Shown here: positions 1-8,098 of the stretch, piece after piece | Position numbering within the stretch: position 1 is the stretch's first letter | Layout of the letters: every line of letters begins with the position of its first letter | NCBI GenBank assembly: GCA_029938605.1 | Contig: JAOZUO010000027.1 | Location: 1-59,829 of the forward strand | Direction: 5' to 3' | Length of the DNA: 59,829 nt | DNA from: Deltaproteobacteria bacterium | GTDB lineage: Bacteria > Myxococcota_A > Polyangia > HGW-17 > JAJRWW01 | Notes under the pieces: generated by a model | Databases searched by the model: none | What the model saw: the letters and a program-made list of their open reading frames with translations, nothing else | Told to the model about the DNA's origin: nothing | Translations under genes and position numbers: made by a program

Positions 1-83
1 GTAGTGCACATCCGACGCACCTGGCACGCTTTCGCTTCGAACCCACTTCTGGGGTAGGAACTAAATTACGATGATTGGACAAC

Positions 84-107
84 ATGATCTCCTCCACCGG
101 GGATCAT
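84..107. repeat. Inverted repeat, 9-bp arms, unassigned
   Basis: Arms ATGATCTCC (84-92) and GGGGATCAT (99-107) pair over nine positions with one T.G wobble around a 6-nt loop. There is no T-run on either side, so it does not look like an intrinsic terminator. It could be an operator or part of a gene lying left of the window. Nothing else is recognisable in positions 1-177 apart from the hairpin at 141-164. Confidence 0.35.
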
Positions 108-140
108 ATCACGTGGACGCTCAACCAGAACCGAAGAACC

Positions 141-164
141 CCCACGGGGCCCAAACCCCGAGGG
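141..164 (-). terminator. Possible terminator downstream of the SDR gene
   Basis: CCCACGGGG (141-149) and CCCCGAGGG (156-164) form a 9-bp GC-rich stem with one mismatch and a 6-nt loop, 14 bases past the stop of the minus-strand SDR gene. On the minus strand it is followed by a T-containing but not T-only stretch, so the call is weak. Confidence 0.35.
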
Positions 165-177
165 TGGTGGGAACTAT

Positions 178-957
178 CTACACCAGCCCTTTTGTCCAGC
201 CGCCGTCCACTACCAGGGTCTGGCCGTTGATATAGCCTGCGGCGGGGGCGCCCAGGAACACCACCGCTCGGGCCACCTCCTCGGGGCGGCCCAGTCGCCC
301 GGCGGGGATGGTCGCCTCCCAGCCCGCCATGACCTCACAGACGGGAGCTCCCCGCGCCTCGGCCAGGGTGGCGGCAAGCTGCTCCAGCCGCCCGGTGCGG
401 GTGTAACCGGGACCCACACAGTTGGCGGTTACACCGTCTGAGGCGGCCTCGGCCACGATCGTCTTACACAGGGCCGTTACCCCGGCCCGAAGGCTGTTGG
501 ACAGCGCCATCCGCTCCAATGGCTGCTTCACGGTGAGGGAAGTGATGAACACAATGCGGCCGAACCCGCGCTCCCGCATGGTCGGCAACACCGTCCGGCA
601 GAGCCGCACAGCGGACATGAGGGTGAGCTCGAAGGCCGACTGCCACTGGTCGTCGTCGATGTCGGCGAAGGCCAAAGACGGCGGCCCACCGGCGTTGACC
701 ACGAGCACGTCCGGCGGCCCCAACCGCGCCAGCGCCTCCCGGGCGAAACCCGACACTCCATCGGCCCCGGAGACGTCGGCCCGCAAAATCACCGCTTCGT
801 CTCCCAGCGCTTCGGCCGCCGAGGCGATCCCCTCGGCGCTCCGTCCGCACAGGGCCACCCGCGCCCCCTCGGCCCCAAAGGCCTGGGCACAAGCGAGCCC
901 GATACCGCGCGTCCCCGCCGCGATCCACACCGTCCGGTCTTTGAGGCCCAGATCCAT
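178..957 (-). CDS. SDR-family oxidoreductase with atypical active site
   Basis: 259-aa Rossmann-fold short-chain dehydrogenase/reductase. The nucleotide-binding glycine motif is AGTRGIG at residues 14-20. An NAGG block follows beta-4, and GYINGQTLVVDGGW near the C-terminus is the usual family ending. Length fits classical SDRs of the FabG type. At the place of the catalytic YxxxK, however, the chain reads MALSNSLRAGV: neither Tyr nor Lys is where it should be. An SDR subgroup with this S-N-x-x-R pattern exists, so it is probably not a sequencing error, but the substrate and even catalysis are uncertain. The start ATG is preceded by AGGAGA. It lies 57 nt downstream of the L,D-transpeptidase gene on the same strand, with a hairpin (983-1003) between them. 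Confidence 0.88.
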   Translation of the reverse strand: MDLGLKDRTVWIAAGTRGIGLACAQAFGAEGARVALCGRSAEGIASAAEALGDEAVILRADVSGADGVSGFAREALARLGPPDVLVVNAGGPPSLAFADIDDDQWQSAFELTLMSAVRLCRTVLPTMRERGFGRIVFITSLTVKQPLERMALSNSLRAGVTALCKTIVAEAASDGVTANCVGPGYTRTGRLEQLAATLAEARGAPVCEVMAGWEATIPAGRLGRPEEVARAVVFLGAPAAGYINGQTLVVDGGWTKGLV

Positions 958-982
958 TTTCGTTCTCCTGGAACCATAAGGA

Positions 983-1003
983 CACGTGCCGCAAAGGCGC
1001 GTG
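983..1003 (-). terminator. Weak hairpin between L,D-transpeptidase and SDR genes
   Basis: CACGTGCC (983-990) and GGCGCGTG (996-1003) pair around a GCAAA loop with one imperfect pair. It follows the L,D-transpeptidase stop by about a dozen bases on the minus strand. There is no clear T-run, so it may be a processing or attenuating hairpin and not a full terminator. Confidence 0.25.
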
Positions 1004-1014
1004 CAATTGTGCTG

Positions 1015-2574
1015 CTACTTTTTGTCCCGGAGCTGCATCATGCGGATGGTCTTTTGCCGCATGCGTTCCTGGTAGGCCTCGTCCAGCCGCTTGACCGCCT
1101 CGGGTGGCGCCAGCTTGCGGGAGTACCGTAGGAAGGGCACCTCGTGGTCCACCTTGTGGCGCACCCGCACGATGGTGCCGGGGTTCTTCTCGTCGGCGTA
1201 GCGGCTCAGCCAACCGTCCGGCACGTGGGGCCGGGTCCAGTCGTAGAGCCACTTGGCATCCTTGGGCGCCAGGTTGATACACCCGTGGCTCCGGCGGTTA
1301 CCCCAGTCCGAGTGCCAGTAGGCCCCGTGCAGGGCCTGGCCCAGATAGAAGAACTGCGCCCAGGGAACATCGTCCACCCGATACCGCTCTGCGCCGGCCA
1401 TGGACGACGTCATGTCCGTCTGGGCCTTCTTCCACCACATGCGGAAGATCCCGTACTTGGTGGGGTGCCGCTTGTCACCGGAGGTGATCATGGTGACGTA
1501 CACGGGCTCGGTGCCCTCGTAGGCCACCAGGGACTGGTGATCGACGACGATCTCGACCCACCTCTCGCAGGGCTTGAGCCCCGGGGGGATCTTGGGGCTG
1601 GGCCAGGCACTGATCACCCGGCGGGCACGGATCCACCGCCCCTCGCCAATGCGATAGAACTTGGTGCGCAGCTTCTTTCTGGGCTCCTTAATGCGTTTGG
1701 ACTCGAAGATCTCGTGGACACTGTGGTGAACGACACGCTCGAGGATCTTCCCTCCAGGACGATCGTAGATGGCCGCGCCCTTGCGCTTGGCGCGCACGAT
1801 GGCCACGGGGAGGTCGTAGTCCAACGCCCGCAGATCCGCACCCTGGTAATCCGAGGGCCGGTGTCGCAGCAACCGGCTGGCCTTGATCAGGTAGTGCTTG
1901 GAGTTCTGCCAGAAGGCCACGCCCTTGAGGCTGACGGTCTTTTTCCATCGGACGATGAAGCCCGCGTCGATGTTACCGCTGGGCTTGTCGTCGGCAGCCG
2001 CCTGGCGGTTGGGGTAGAGCTTGGCGCCCCCCTTGCGCACCCAGGCGTAGCGCCCCGGGAGGTACCGACCGGGCTTCATGATGGGCTGGGTACGCATGAG
2101 CTGCCCCCGCCGATCGGCCTGCAGGTAGTCGCCGCAAACCCAGCCCCGGGGGCTCACACGCATCCAGTACTTACGGCAGCCATCCCGGCCGGTGACATAG
2201 GACGCCAGGGCCAGGCGGGAGTACCGCTTGATCTCCCCTTCGGGGGCGCCCTGGGTAGAAGGCTTCCGCCGCACGGTGAGCTTCCGCATCACCTTGAGGG
2301 TGCGGGCAAACTTGGGCAACCGCTCCTTGATATTGGGCAGGTCCGTGGGCATGGGCTCGGCGATCTCGACCTTGGGGACACCGCACTTGCGCTCGGCACG
2401 CCGGCTCTTGTGGGAGCCCTTTCGCGCCAACGGCCCCCCTGGCTCCGGCACGTTGCCCAGGTTGGGGTCGGTGTTTTTGTTGCCCTTGCTGTCGGCTGGC
2501 TTTCGCGTACAGGCGCCGCCCAAAGACAGCAGCACCGCCAACACCAGGGGCCCGAACCTACGCAGTGATCTCAT
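1015..2574 (-). CDS. YkuD-family L,D-transpeptidase lipoprotein
   Basis: 519-aa exported protein. The N-terminus MRSLRRFGPLVLAVLLSLGG followed by ACTRK is a lipoprotein signal with Cys at the lipobox, so I place the start here and not at the longer in-frame ATG at 2832, which adds 86 unlikely residues. A long N-terminal region (about residues 60-330) contains segments resembling repeated SH3-like wall-binding units. The YkuD domain follows, with the signature HG...SHGCINL; the nucleophile is Cys432 and its His430. Such enzymes make 3-3 cross-links in peptidoglycan or attach proteins to it in the periplasm. Tyr, Lys and Arg content is high. The gene is read away from the sigma-54-type promoter region at 2575-2912. 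A TATACT box at 2589-2584 would give an almost leaderless mRNA. Confidence 0.9.
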   Translation of the reverse strand: MRSLRRFGPLVLAVLLSLGGACTRKPADSKGNKNTDPNLGNVPEPGGPLARKGSHKSRRAERKCGVPKVEIAEPMPTDLPNIKERLPKFARTLKVMRKLTVRRKPSTQGAPEGEIKRYSRLALASYVTGRDGCRKYWMRVSPRGWVCGDYLQADRRGQLMRTQPIMKPGRYLPGRYAWVRKGGAKLYPNRQAAADDKPSGNIDAGFIVRWKKTVSLKGVAFWQNSKHYLIKASRLLRHRPSDYQGADLRALDYDLPVAIVRAKRKGAAIYDRPGGKILERVVHHSVHEIFESKRIKEPRKKLRTKFYRIGEGRWIRARRVISAWPSPKIPPGLKPCERWVEIVVDHQSLVAYEGTEPVYVTMITSGDKRHPTKYGIFRMWWKKAQTDMTSSMAGAERYRVDDVPWAQFFYLGQALHGAYWHSDWGNRRSHGCINLAPKDAKWLYDWTRPHVPDGWLSRYADEKNPGTIVRVRHKVDHEVPFLRYSRKLAPPEAVKRLDEAYQERMRQKTIRMMQLRDKK

Positions 2575-2730
2575 GGGTACGGTAGTATAGGCGATTCGCG
2601 CACAGATTCCAGTCCGGGACATGGCGGTCCTCCAGCATCGGCTTACGTCCCATCCCCACCAGACGTTCCCCGGGGGCTTTCGACCGCCTCGGGCTCCCCC
2701 GTCTCCCCCCCGCATCCCGTGGATCGAGAT

Positions 2731-2748
2731 CATGACATTCGTGTCATG
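2731..2748. promoter_or_regulatory. Palindrome, candidate enhancer-binding site
   Basis: CATGACA (2731-2737), TTCG, TGTCATG (2742-2748): perfect 7-bp arms. It lies about 108 bp upstream of the -24 box of the sigma-54 promoter at 2856, the usual distance for a bacterial enhancer-binding protein site. If transcribed it would be a UUCG-capped hairpin, so an RNA role is the alternative. Confidence 0.45.
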
Positions 2749-2771
2749 GATCCAGGGTCGACCCTCGATCC
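2748..2771. repeat. Near-perfect 24-nt palindrome next to the first
   Basis: Eleven-base arms centred on CG at 2759-2760 pair with a single mismatch (GGATCCAGGGT on the left, ACCCTCGATCC on the right). It shares its first base with the end of the palindrome at 2731-2748. Two symmetric sites side by side suggest cooperative binding of a regulator. Confidence 0.4.
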
Positions 2772-2855
2772 GCACTCCGGACAGGTCCGAGCAACCGAAC
2801 CGGCTCCATGGGTAATTCGGGCGTATTAACAACTAGATGGCGCAATAACTCCAAC

Positions 2856-2872
2856 TTGGCAAGGTGGTTGCA
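2856..2872 (+). promoter_or_regulatory. Sigma-54 (RpoN)-type promoter
   Basis: TTGGCAAG (2856-2863), four bases, TTGCA (2868-2872). Compared with the consensus YTGGCACG-N4-TTGCW only one base differs, and the GG/GC spacing is exact. Transcription would begin near 2883, about 30 nt before the ATG at 2913. This implies control by an ATP-dependent enhancer-binding protein. Confidence 0.6.
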
Positions 2873-2912
2873 ATTGGAGACTGGCAAGCGGTCACTTGGA
2901 AAGGAAGCCATC

Positions 2913-4007
2913 ATGAAAAATCTCAACGCCTTGCACATTATCCCGGCCCTTTTAGTCGCCACCCTGTTGTTCATTCCCCAGGCTCATGGCCAATCAGCCC
3001 CTCCCCCGCCTCCTCCAGCGACCTCCAAGGCGCCGGCGACCTCCTCCCAGGTCACCGTGACCCGGAGCCGCGGCTGCGTCACCGTGAAGGTGTGCCCCGG
3101 TCCGCGCTGCGCCACCCCGACGGCGACCCCAACCGTGGCCGCGCCCGTGCCTGCGCCGCCCCCCGCCGCGCCCCGGGCCACCCACCCGGCACCCCCGCAG
3201 ATGGTCTGCACCCCCTACGCCCCTCGCGCCCTGGAGCACCCCTCCTCCACCGCCCCGGTCCAGCTTCCCCAACGCAAGCCCCTGCCTGACCCGGCCAATA
3301 CCCGGTTGGGACTCTCCAACACCGCGGAGGTCCTCGGTCACGGCCAGTGGGAGTTTCTCGCCAGGGGCCTCGGCGCGCTCATCGAGCTCTCCGTGGGCCT
3401 GGGTGATCGCTTCCAGCTCACCTTCAAGACCGCGCCGCCCACCTGGTTCATCCCCGATCTCAAGCTCAAGGACAGCCTCATGGCCGGTGAGATCCGAGCC
3501 CAGATCGTGCGCACACGGCGCTTCAAGCTCACAGCCGACGCATCCTACTTCCATGTGTCCTCCTTCCACGGCCTCAAGCTGGGCCTCTCCGCGAAGATCG
3601 GCACGGACAAGCTGGCCCTTCACGTGGGCGTCGGCGCGGTGATGATCTTCGCCCCCGGCATGGCCATGGACACCTGCGCCGGTCCGGTGGCCCGGGAGGA
3701 CGGAAGCTACGACGATTCCACCTACGACAGCTACGACTGCGGCGGCAACTACTCCACTCCTCAGCCCTTCACCATCCTCACGGCCAAGCTGGGCGTAGAA
3801 GTGAGGCTCTGGCGCTACGGCAAGTTCTTCGTGGACGCCTTCGTGGCCCATATGAATGACGAAGGCATGAACACCACCGTGTTCACCCTGGTTCCCGGCA
3901 TGCGATTCCACTCCAAGGGCTTCGCCGCCGACGTCGGTATCGGCGTCCTGGGCGTGGGCGAGATCAAGATCCCCCTGCCGGTGGTCAACCTCTCCTACCG
4001 CTGGTAA
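2913..4007 (+). CDS. Secreted protein, probable outer-membrane beta-barrel
   Basis: 364 aa. The start at 2913 is chosen because AGGAAG lies just upstream and a Sec signal peptide follows directly (hydrophobic core to residue about 24, cleavage after AHG). The upstream in-frame ATG at 2808 would add 35 hydrophilic residues. After cleavage comes a low-complexity Pro/Ala/Thr region (residues about 27-110) with several Cys, then a beta-rich region of alternating polar and hydrophobic strands that ends in NLSYRW. A final aromatic residue is typical of outer-membrane barrels recognised by BamA. No named family recognised. It is the first gene behind the sigma-54-type promoter and is followed by three more envelope genes on the same strand, each with its own ribosome-binding site. 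Confidence 0.7.
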   Translation: MKNLNALHIIPALLVATLLFIPQAHGQSAPPPPPPATSKAPATSSQVTVTRSRGCVTVKVCPGPRCATPTATPTVAAPVPAPPPAAPRATHPAPPQMVCTPYAPRALEHPSSTAPVQLPQRKPLPDPANTRLGLSNTAEVLGHGQWEFLARGLGALIELSVGLGDRFQLTFKTAPPTWFIPDLKLKDSLMAGEIRAQIVRTRRFKLTADASYFHVSSFHGLKLGLSAKIGTDKLALHVGVGAVMIFAPGMAMDTCAGPVAREDGSYDDSTYDSYDCGGNYSTPQPFTILTAKLGVEVRLWRYGKFFVDAFVAHMNDEGMNTTVFTLVPGMRFHSKGFAADVGIGVLGVGEIKIPLPVVNLSYRW

Positions 4008-4069
4008 TCCCCCCCTACCCTCTCTGATCCGGCGGTCCGCCCCCACTCCCCATTCCTGCGTGACTTGAA

Positions 4070-4081
4070 GGCATGAATGCC
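4070..4081. repeat. Short palindrome upstream of coiled-coil lipoprotein
   Basis: GGCAT-GA-ATGCC, five-base perfect arms, 35 nt before the ATG at 4116. It overlaps a weak promoter-like stretch (TTGAAG at 4065). Possible operator. Confidence 0.25.
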
Positions 4082-4115
4082 GTATCTTATGTGGATTCTC
4101 CATGGAGGAAACCAA

Positions 4116-4886
4116 ATGAGAGTACTCACTGTTTGCGCAATGATTCTGGCCATTTTTGCTGTTAGCTGCAGCTCCGACCCGCTGAAATACCGGGTGGATG
4201 ACAAGCTCATCAACCGCCTGCCGGGCGAAAAACTCGTGGACGCCAAGAAGATCAAGGCCGAGTTCCTGGTGGCCAAAAAAAACTGGGATGTCTCCAAGCT
4301 CAAGCTCAAGCTCTATGAGATGGAGATGGAGGCGGCGGTGCGCTACGCCGCGGCGGCGGTGTTCGCCGTGAAGGCCACCCGGGAAAAGATCGCCCTGCAA
4401 AACAAGGGCCTCAAGATGGACGTGGAAGCAGGCACCCTTGCCAGAATGATCACCGAGTCCGCTCTGGCCAAAAAGAATCTCAAATACAGAAAGCTTCTAT
4501 TCGAGCTCCACGAGAGCGCGGTGGAGCACAAGTTCCTGCTGTACCACCAGCTCCGTGCCGACTACTTCGAGAAGATAGTGAACATCATGCACTCGGCCGG
4601 TGACAAAAAGGACATCGACAAGCATCGCAAGTCCACCTACGTGCGGCAGGCCGCCGAGCGCAAGACCATGGTGGCCGAGGCCTTGGAGGAGGTGGAGAAG
4701 GGGATGCGCGTGATCAAGGAGTTGGAGAAGGAAGTCAAGCCGCTCTGGGCGCCCAGCCTCTCCTGCCATCCCACCTCGGCGCCCGCGCCCGATACGCAGC
4801 CCGAGACCAAGCCCGATCCCGCGCCCACGCCTGAGACCAAGCCCGATCCCACACCCACGCCCGACCCCAAGCCCGAAGACAAGTAG
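4116..4886 (+). CDS. Coiled-coil lipoprotein with Pro/Asp/Lys-rich tail
   Basis: 256 aa. The chosen ATG has GGAGGAA at 4104-4110 and begins a lipoprotein signal ending AVSC (lipid Cys at residue 19). The body is almost entirely helical and charged, rich in Lys, Glu and Ala with heptad-like spacing (residues about 45-215), so a coiled coil in the periplasm is likely. The last 40 residues are a disordered tail of TKPDP/TPTPD-type repeats. No family recognised. The shape recalls outer-membrane-anchored spacer or scaffold lipoproteins. The next gene starts 64 nt downstream. Confidence 0.72.
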   Translation: MRVLTVCAMILAIFAVSCSSDPLKYRVDDKLINRLPGEKLVDAKKIKAEFLVAKKNWDVSKLKLKLYEMEMEAAVRYAAAAVFAVKATREKIALQNKGLKMDVEAGTLARMITESALAKKNLKYRKLLFELHESAVEHKFLLYHQLRADYFEKIVNIMHSAGDKKDIDKHRKSTYVRQAAERKTMVAEALEEVEKGMRVIKELEKEVKPLWAPSLSCHPTSAPAPDTQPETKPDPAPTPETKPDPTPTPDPKPEDK

Positions 4887-4950
4887 CCAACAGTTCGCAC
4901 CACGCTTCGGGGTCTGGGCTGTCGCCCACAGGCCATCTAAGAGGTAGACC

Positions 4951-5682
4951 ATGCATCGCAAGCTCCTACTGACCGCCGCGCTCGCCGCCGGGACCCTGGC
5001 TTTGGCCCTGGTCGGGTGCACATCCAAAACCGATGACCACTACGAGGGCAAGGTCAAGGCGAACCCGCCCTCGTCCATGAGCCCCGGCGCCACGGCCGCA
5101 ACCGACGGCAAGAACCTCCGCCGGGTGACGCCCAGGGATACGGGTGGCAAGCGCCCGGTGACGCTCGTGACCCCGGACGGAAAGAACCCCCGGGTGGTGA
5201 TCAAGACCAGCCTGGGCAGCATCCTCGTCGAGCTGTTGCCCGGCAAGGCCCCCATCACGGTGAAAAACTTCCTGCGCTACGTGAACGACAAGTTCTACGA
5301 CAACACCATCTTCCACCGGGTGATGGCGAACTTCATGATCCAGGGCGGAGGCTTCACCACGGACCGGCAAAAGAAACCCACCCGGGCGCCCATCAAGAAC
5401 GAGGCAGACAACAAGCTGAGCAACACCCGCTACACCTTGGCCATGGCCCGCACGTCGGCCGTGAACTCCGCCACAGCGCAGTTCTTCATCAACGTGAAGA
5501 ACAACCAGCGCCTGGACCACAAGGGTCCGGGGCGACAATTCGGCTACTGCGTGTTCGCGCGGGTGGTCGGGGGCAAGGACGTCGTGGAGAAGATCCGCAA
5601 CACGCCCACCCGGCGGGAGGGCAGCCTCACGCACCTGCCCGAAAAGCCCGTGGTCATCCTGCAGGTCCGCCGCCTCAAGTAA
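4951..5682 (+). CDS. Cyclophilin-type peptidyl-prolyl isomerase lipoprotein
   Basis: 243 aa. Lipoprotein signal with lipobox LVGC (Cys23), an Asp/Lys/Pro-rich linker to about residue 85, then a bacterial cyclophilin domain. The hallmarks are visible: IFHRVMANFMIQGGGF carries the catalytic Arg and the Gln of the active site, and MARTSAVNSATAQFFINV is the second conserved block. The enzyme speeds cis-trans isomerisation of Xaa-Pro bonds; here it would act on exported proteins at the membrane surface. AGAGGTAG precedes the ATG. It sits among other lipoprotein genes, which fits a periplasmic folding role. Confidence 0.92.
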   Translation: MHRKLLLTAALAAGTLALALVGCTSKTDDHYEGKVKANPPSSMSPGATAATDGKNLRRVTPRDTGGKRPVTLVTPDGKNPRVVIKTSLGSILVELLPGKAPITVKNFLRYVNDKFYDNTIFHRVMANFMIQGGGFTTDRQKKPTRAPIKNEADNKLSNTRYTLAMARTSAVNSATAQFFINVKNNQRLDHKGPGRQFGYCVFARVVGGKDVVEKIRNTPTRREGSLTHLPEKPVVILQVRRLK

Positions 5683-5781
5683 GACGCCGCCGCCCCGAGT
5701 ACACGAGCTCCACCAGAATAATTGGAACCCTCGCCTGGTGGCGTTGTCCTGATAAAGAGGACATGCTACCCAGGAGGCCCA

Positions 5782-7053
5782 ATGACGCCACTCATTTTCA
5801 AAAACCTGGTCCCACTCCTGTCGACCCTGGCCGTGGTGCTAAGCTTGGCGGGCTGCCCCAAGCCGGGAACCACACCAACCAAGCGACCGTCCACAGGGAG
5901 CGTGACCCGGCTCACCATGGAGCCCATCCTGATCGTCGCCCATCGGTCGGGCGGAAAGTACACCTCCGTGGCCTTCTCCGCCGAGGGACTCTTCCGCAAG
6001 GGACTCGTCGCCCAGCGCCAGGGGAAATGTAAGCCCGCCCTGACCGCTTACGGCCAGCTCCTCAAGCACTTCGGCCGGTCTGTCTACGCCGCCCCGACCC
6101 ACTACAACGCCGGCCTGTGCTGGCAGCGGCTGCGGAAGTGGCTCCAGGCTGGGCGCCACTTCGAAGCGGCCGGCCAGAACGTGGCAAAGCCCGCCGAGCA
6201 GATCCAGGCCCTGGGCGCCGCCGGTGTAAACTTCGCCGCGGCCAAGCGATGGACCGACTCCCAACGCTGCTTCGCGACCCTGTTGGCCAGGCAGGACCTG
6301 AAAGTGCATCAACGCATCGAGGCCCACGCCCGCCTCGCCTACGCCTGGTACGAGTCCGGAAACAACGCTCGCACGCGCCACAACGTGGACCGGGCCCTGG
6401 CCCTGTACCGCAAGACCCGCGCCAACGTGCGCCTGCCGAGCCTCTACTACGTGGCCATGGCCGCCTACTACAGGGCCGCCATCTACCACCGCCTCACCAG
6501 CCAGACTCCCATCCGCCTGCCCGTCGAGCAGATGCAGCAGGACGTCGAGACCATGGCCACCTGGATGTACAAAGCCCAGAAGGCCTATTGGCACGCCGTC
6601 TCGTACAAGAACCACGTCTGGGCCATGGCCGCCACCTACCAGGTGGGCACACTGTACTGGGATTTCCGCCGGGCACTCATGGGCGCACCGCTCCCCCGCT
6701 TCTCCGGCGTCAGGTACTTCGACAAGACCCTCAAACGCTACGAAACCATCACCGCCGCCGAGCAGCGCGCGGCCTACTTCGCCAAGATCCGCACCAAAAC
6801 CCGCGTCCTGCTCCGCCACGCCATGGTGGTCTACCAAAAGGGAATCTCCACCTCAGAGCGCATCGGCGCCAAGAATCTCTGGGTCACCAAAATTCGCCAG
6901 GGGCTCGCCGCCGTGAAGCTGGCCTACGCCAAGGACCCCCAGCGTACCGACGGCCCCGCCGCGATCCCTCGCAAACGCAAACCCACCCGCTCCCCACTCG
7001 TCCCCCGAAACATGGATCCCAAGACCTATCGCCCCTCCGCCGTTGGGATCTGA
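5782..7053 (+). CDS. TPR-like lipoprotein
   Basis: 423 aa. The ATG at 5782 has AGGAGG at 5772-5777 and starts a lipoprotein signal (SLAGC, lipid Cys near residue 25). The helical body shows TPR-type spacing, for example the GLVAQRQGKCKPALTAYGQL block and THYNAGLCWQRLRKW, consistent with a helical repeat scaffold for protein binding in the periplasm. It is very basic in the last 60 residues. No specific family recognised. It ends 25 nt from the convergent radical SAM gene, with no obvious terminator between them. Confidence 0.7.
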   Translation: MTPLIFKNLVPLLSTLAVVLSLAGCPKPGTTPTKRPSTGSVTRLTMEPILIVAHRSGGKYTSVAFSAEGLFRKGLVAQRQGKCKPALTAYGQLLKHFGRSVYAAPTHYNAGLCWQRLRKWLQAGRHFEAAGQNVAKPAEQIQALGAAGVNFAAAKRWTDSQRCFATLLARQDLKVHQRIEAHARLAYAWYESGNNARTRHNVDRALALYRKTRANVRLPSLYYVAMAAYYRAAIYHRLTSQTPIRLPVEQMQQDVETMATWMYKAQKAYWHAVSYKNHVWAMAATYQVGTLYWDFRRALMGAPLPRFSGVRYFDKTLKRYETITAAEQRAAYFAKIRTKTRVLLRHAMVVYQKGISTSERIGAKNLWVTKIRQGLAAVKLAYAKDPQRTDGPAAIPRKRKPTRSPLVPRNMDPKTYRPSAVGI

Positions 7054-7078
7054 GCGGGACCCTCAAGCAGCCTAAGAT

Positions 7079-8074
7079 CTAACGAACGGTGGCGATGAGG
7101 TAGGTCTCGTGGTCGCGGCGCTCGGTGCGGAGTTGGCCCTGGGCTTCGAGCTGTTGGGCGACCCGCTTCAGGGTGAGCTCGTCATGGCCCAGGGAGGCGG
7201 CGAGGCGGGCGAGGGTCTCAGGGCGGCGGCGGATCACGGCCAGGAGGGCTTCGGCCAACTGAGCCGGAGCCTCTGAAACAGCGTCGGACGCGCTGGTCGA
7301 CGCCGCGGCCGCGGTGAAGGTGGCCACGGGGGCGGCGATGGAGCCGAACCGGGCCAGGGCCCGGGCAAGGGAGGCCTGGGGAGCGGCGGTGATGGTGGGG
7401 TCGGTACCCGGGCGGGCGGCGGTGTTGAGCTGGACGCGGTCCGGAGCAATGCGGGCGATGGCGTCGGCGAGGAGATCCAGCTCGGAGTCCGAGTCGTTGA
7501 TGCCCTCCACGAGCAGGACCTCCAGCCAGATCTGTCCGGGGAAGTCCTGGCGTAGGGCGATGAGGGCGTCGACCAGTCCGGCGGCGGTGAGGGACGGGTG
7601 GGGACGATTGATTCGCCCAAAGACGTCCTCGCTGACTGCGTCGAGGGACGGGCAGATCAGCGAGAGCGGGGCCAGCTCAGCCCGCAGGGCCCGATCGCCC
7701 AGCAATGTCCCGTTGGTGAGCAGGGCCAGGGGGATCTGCGTGCGTCCGGCGAGCCAGGCTGCGAGGCGGCCGAGGTCGGCGTGTAGGGTGGGCTCTCCGG
7801 CACCGGAAAATGTCAGGTAGTCGGCCGCGGCCGGAGCGTCGGCCGCAGCGTCGGACGGAGCGAGCCAGGACTCCAGCTCGGCCATGACCGCGTCGGGATC
7901 CACCCAGGCGCGGCGCTCCAGGGTTCGCGTGGTGGTGGCGCCGCACTCGCAGTAGACGCAGTCGAGGGTGCAGATCTTGTGGGGCACCAGGTCGATACCC
8001 AAAGAACGCCCCAGCCGGCGGGAAGGCACGGGGCCGAAAAGATGACGATATCCAGGTGACTTAGTCGTAAGCAT
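7079..8074 (-). CDS. Radical SAM protein (COG0731 type) with C-terminal winged helix
   Basis: 331 aa. The sequence HLFGPVPSRRLGRSLGIDLV followed by C35-TLD-C39-VY-C42 is the 4Fe-4S/SAM binding signature of the COG0731 Fe-S oxidoreductases, which are distantly related to wyosine-synthesis enzymes. LTFSGAGEPTLH is the SAM-binding GEP-like motif. The last 80 residues look like a small winged-helix domain (LARLAASLGHDELTLKRVAQQLE). The reaction is unknown for this family; RNA or protein modification are both possible. The start is 24 nt after the stop of giant TPR gene one, so the two are probably co-transcribed. GAGG precedes the ATG. Confidence 0.87.
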   Translation of the reverse strand: MLTTKSPGYRHLFGPVPSRRLGRSLGIDLVPHKICTLDCVYCECGATTTRTLERRAWVDPDAVMAELESWLAPSDAAADAPAAADYLTFSGAGEPTLHADLGRLAAWLAGRTQIPLALLTNGTLLGDRALRAELAPLSLICPSLDAVSEDVFGRINRPHPSLTAAGLVDALIALRQDFPGQIWLEVLLVEGINDSDSELDLLADAIARIAPDRVQLNTAARPGTDPTITAAPQASLARALARFGSIAAPVATFTAAAASTSASDAVSEAPAQLAEALLAVIRRRPETLARLAASLGHDELTLKRVAQQLEAQGQLRTERRDHETYLIATVR

Positions 8075-8098
8075 GGGATCCGTGCCTCAAATGATGGT

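Larger units (their letters stand above)
2575..2912. other. Divergent intergenic region with regulatory palindromes
   Basis: 338 bp between the minus-strand L,D-transpeptidase and the plus-strand barrel gene. It holds two adjacent palindromes (2731-2748 and 2748-2771) and a sigma-54-type promoter (2856-2872). The short reading frames across it have no start signals or recognisable proteins. Confidence 0.6.

Noticed and set aside
1-60. TTCGAACCC stretch as part of a tRNA
   Set aside because: No matching acceptor, D or anticodon arms on either strand.
422-979. 185-codon plus-strand reading frame
   Set aside because: Lies opposite the SDR gene, which has clear family motifs; the plus frame has none.
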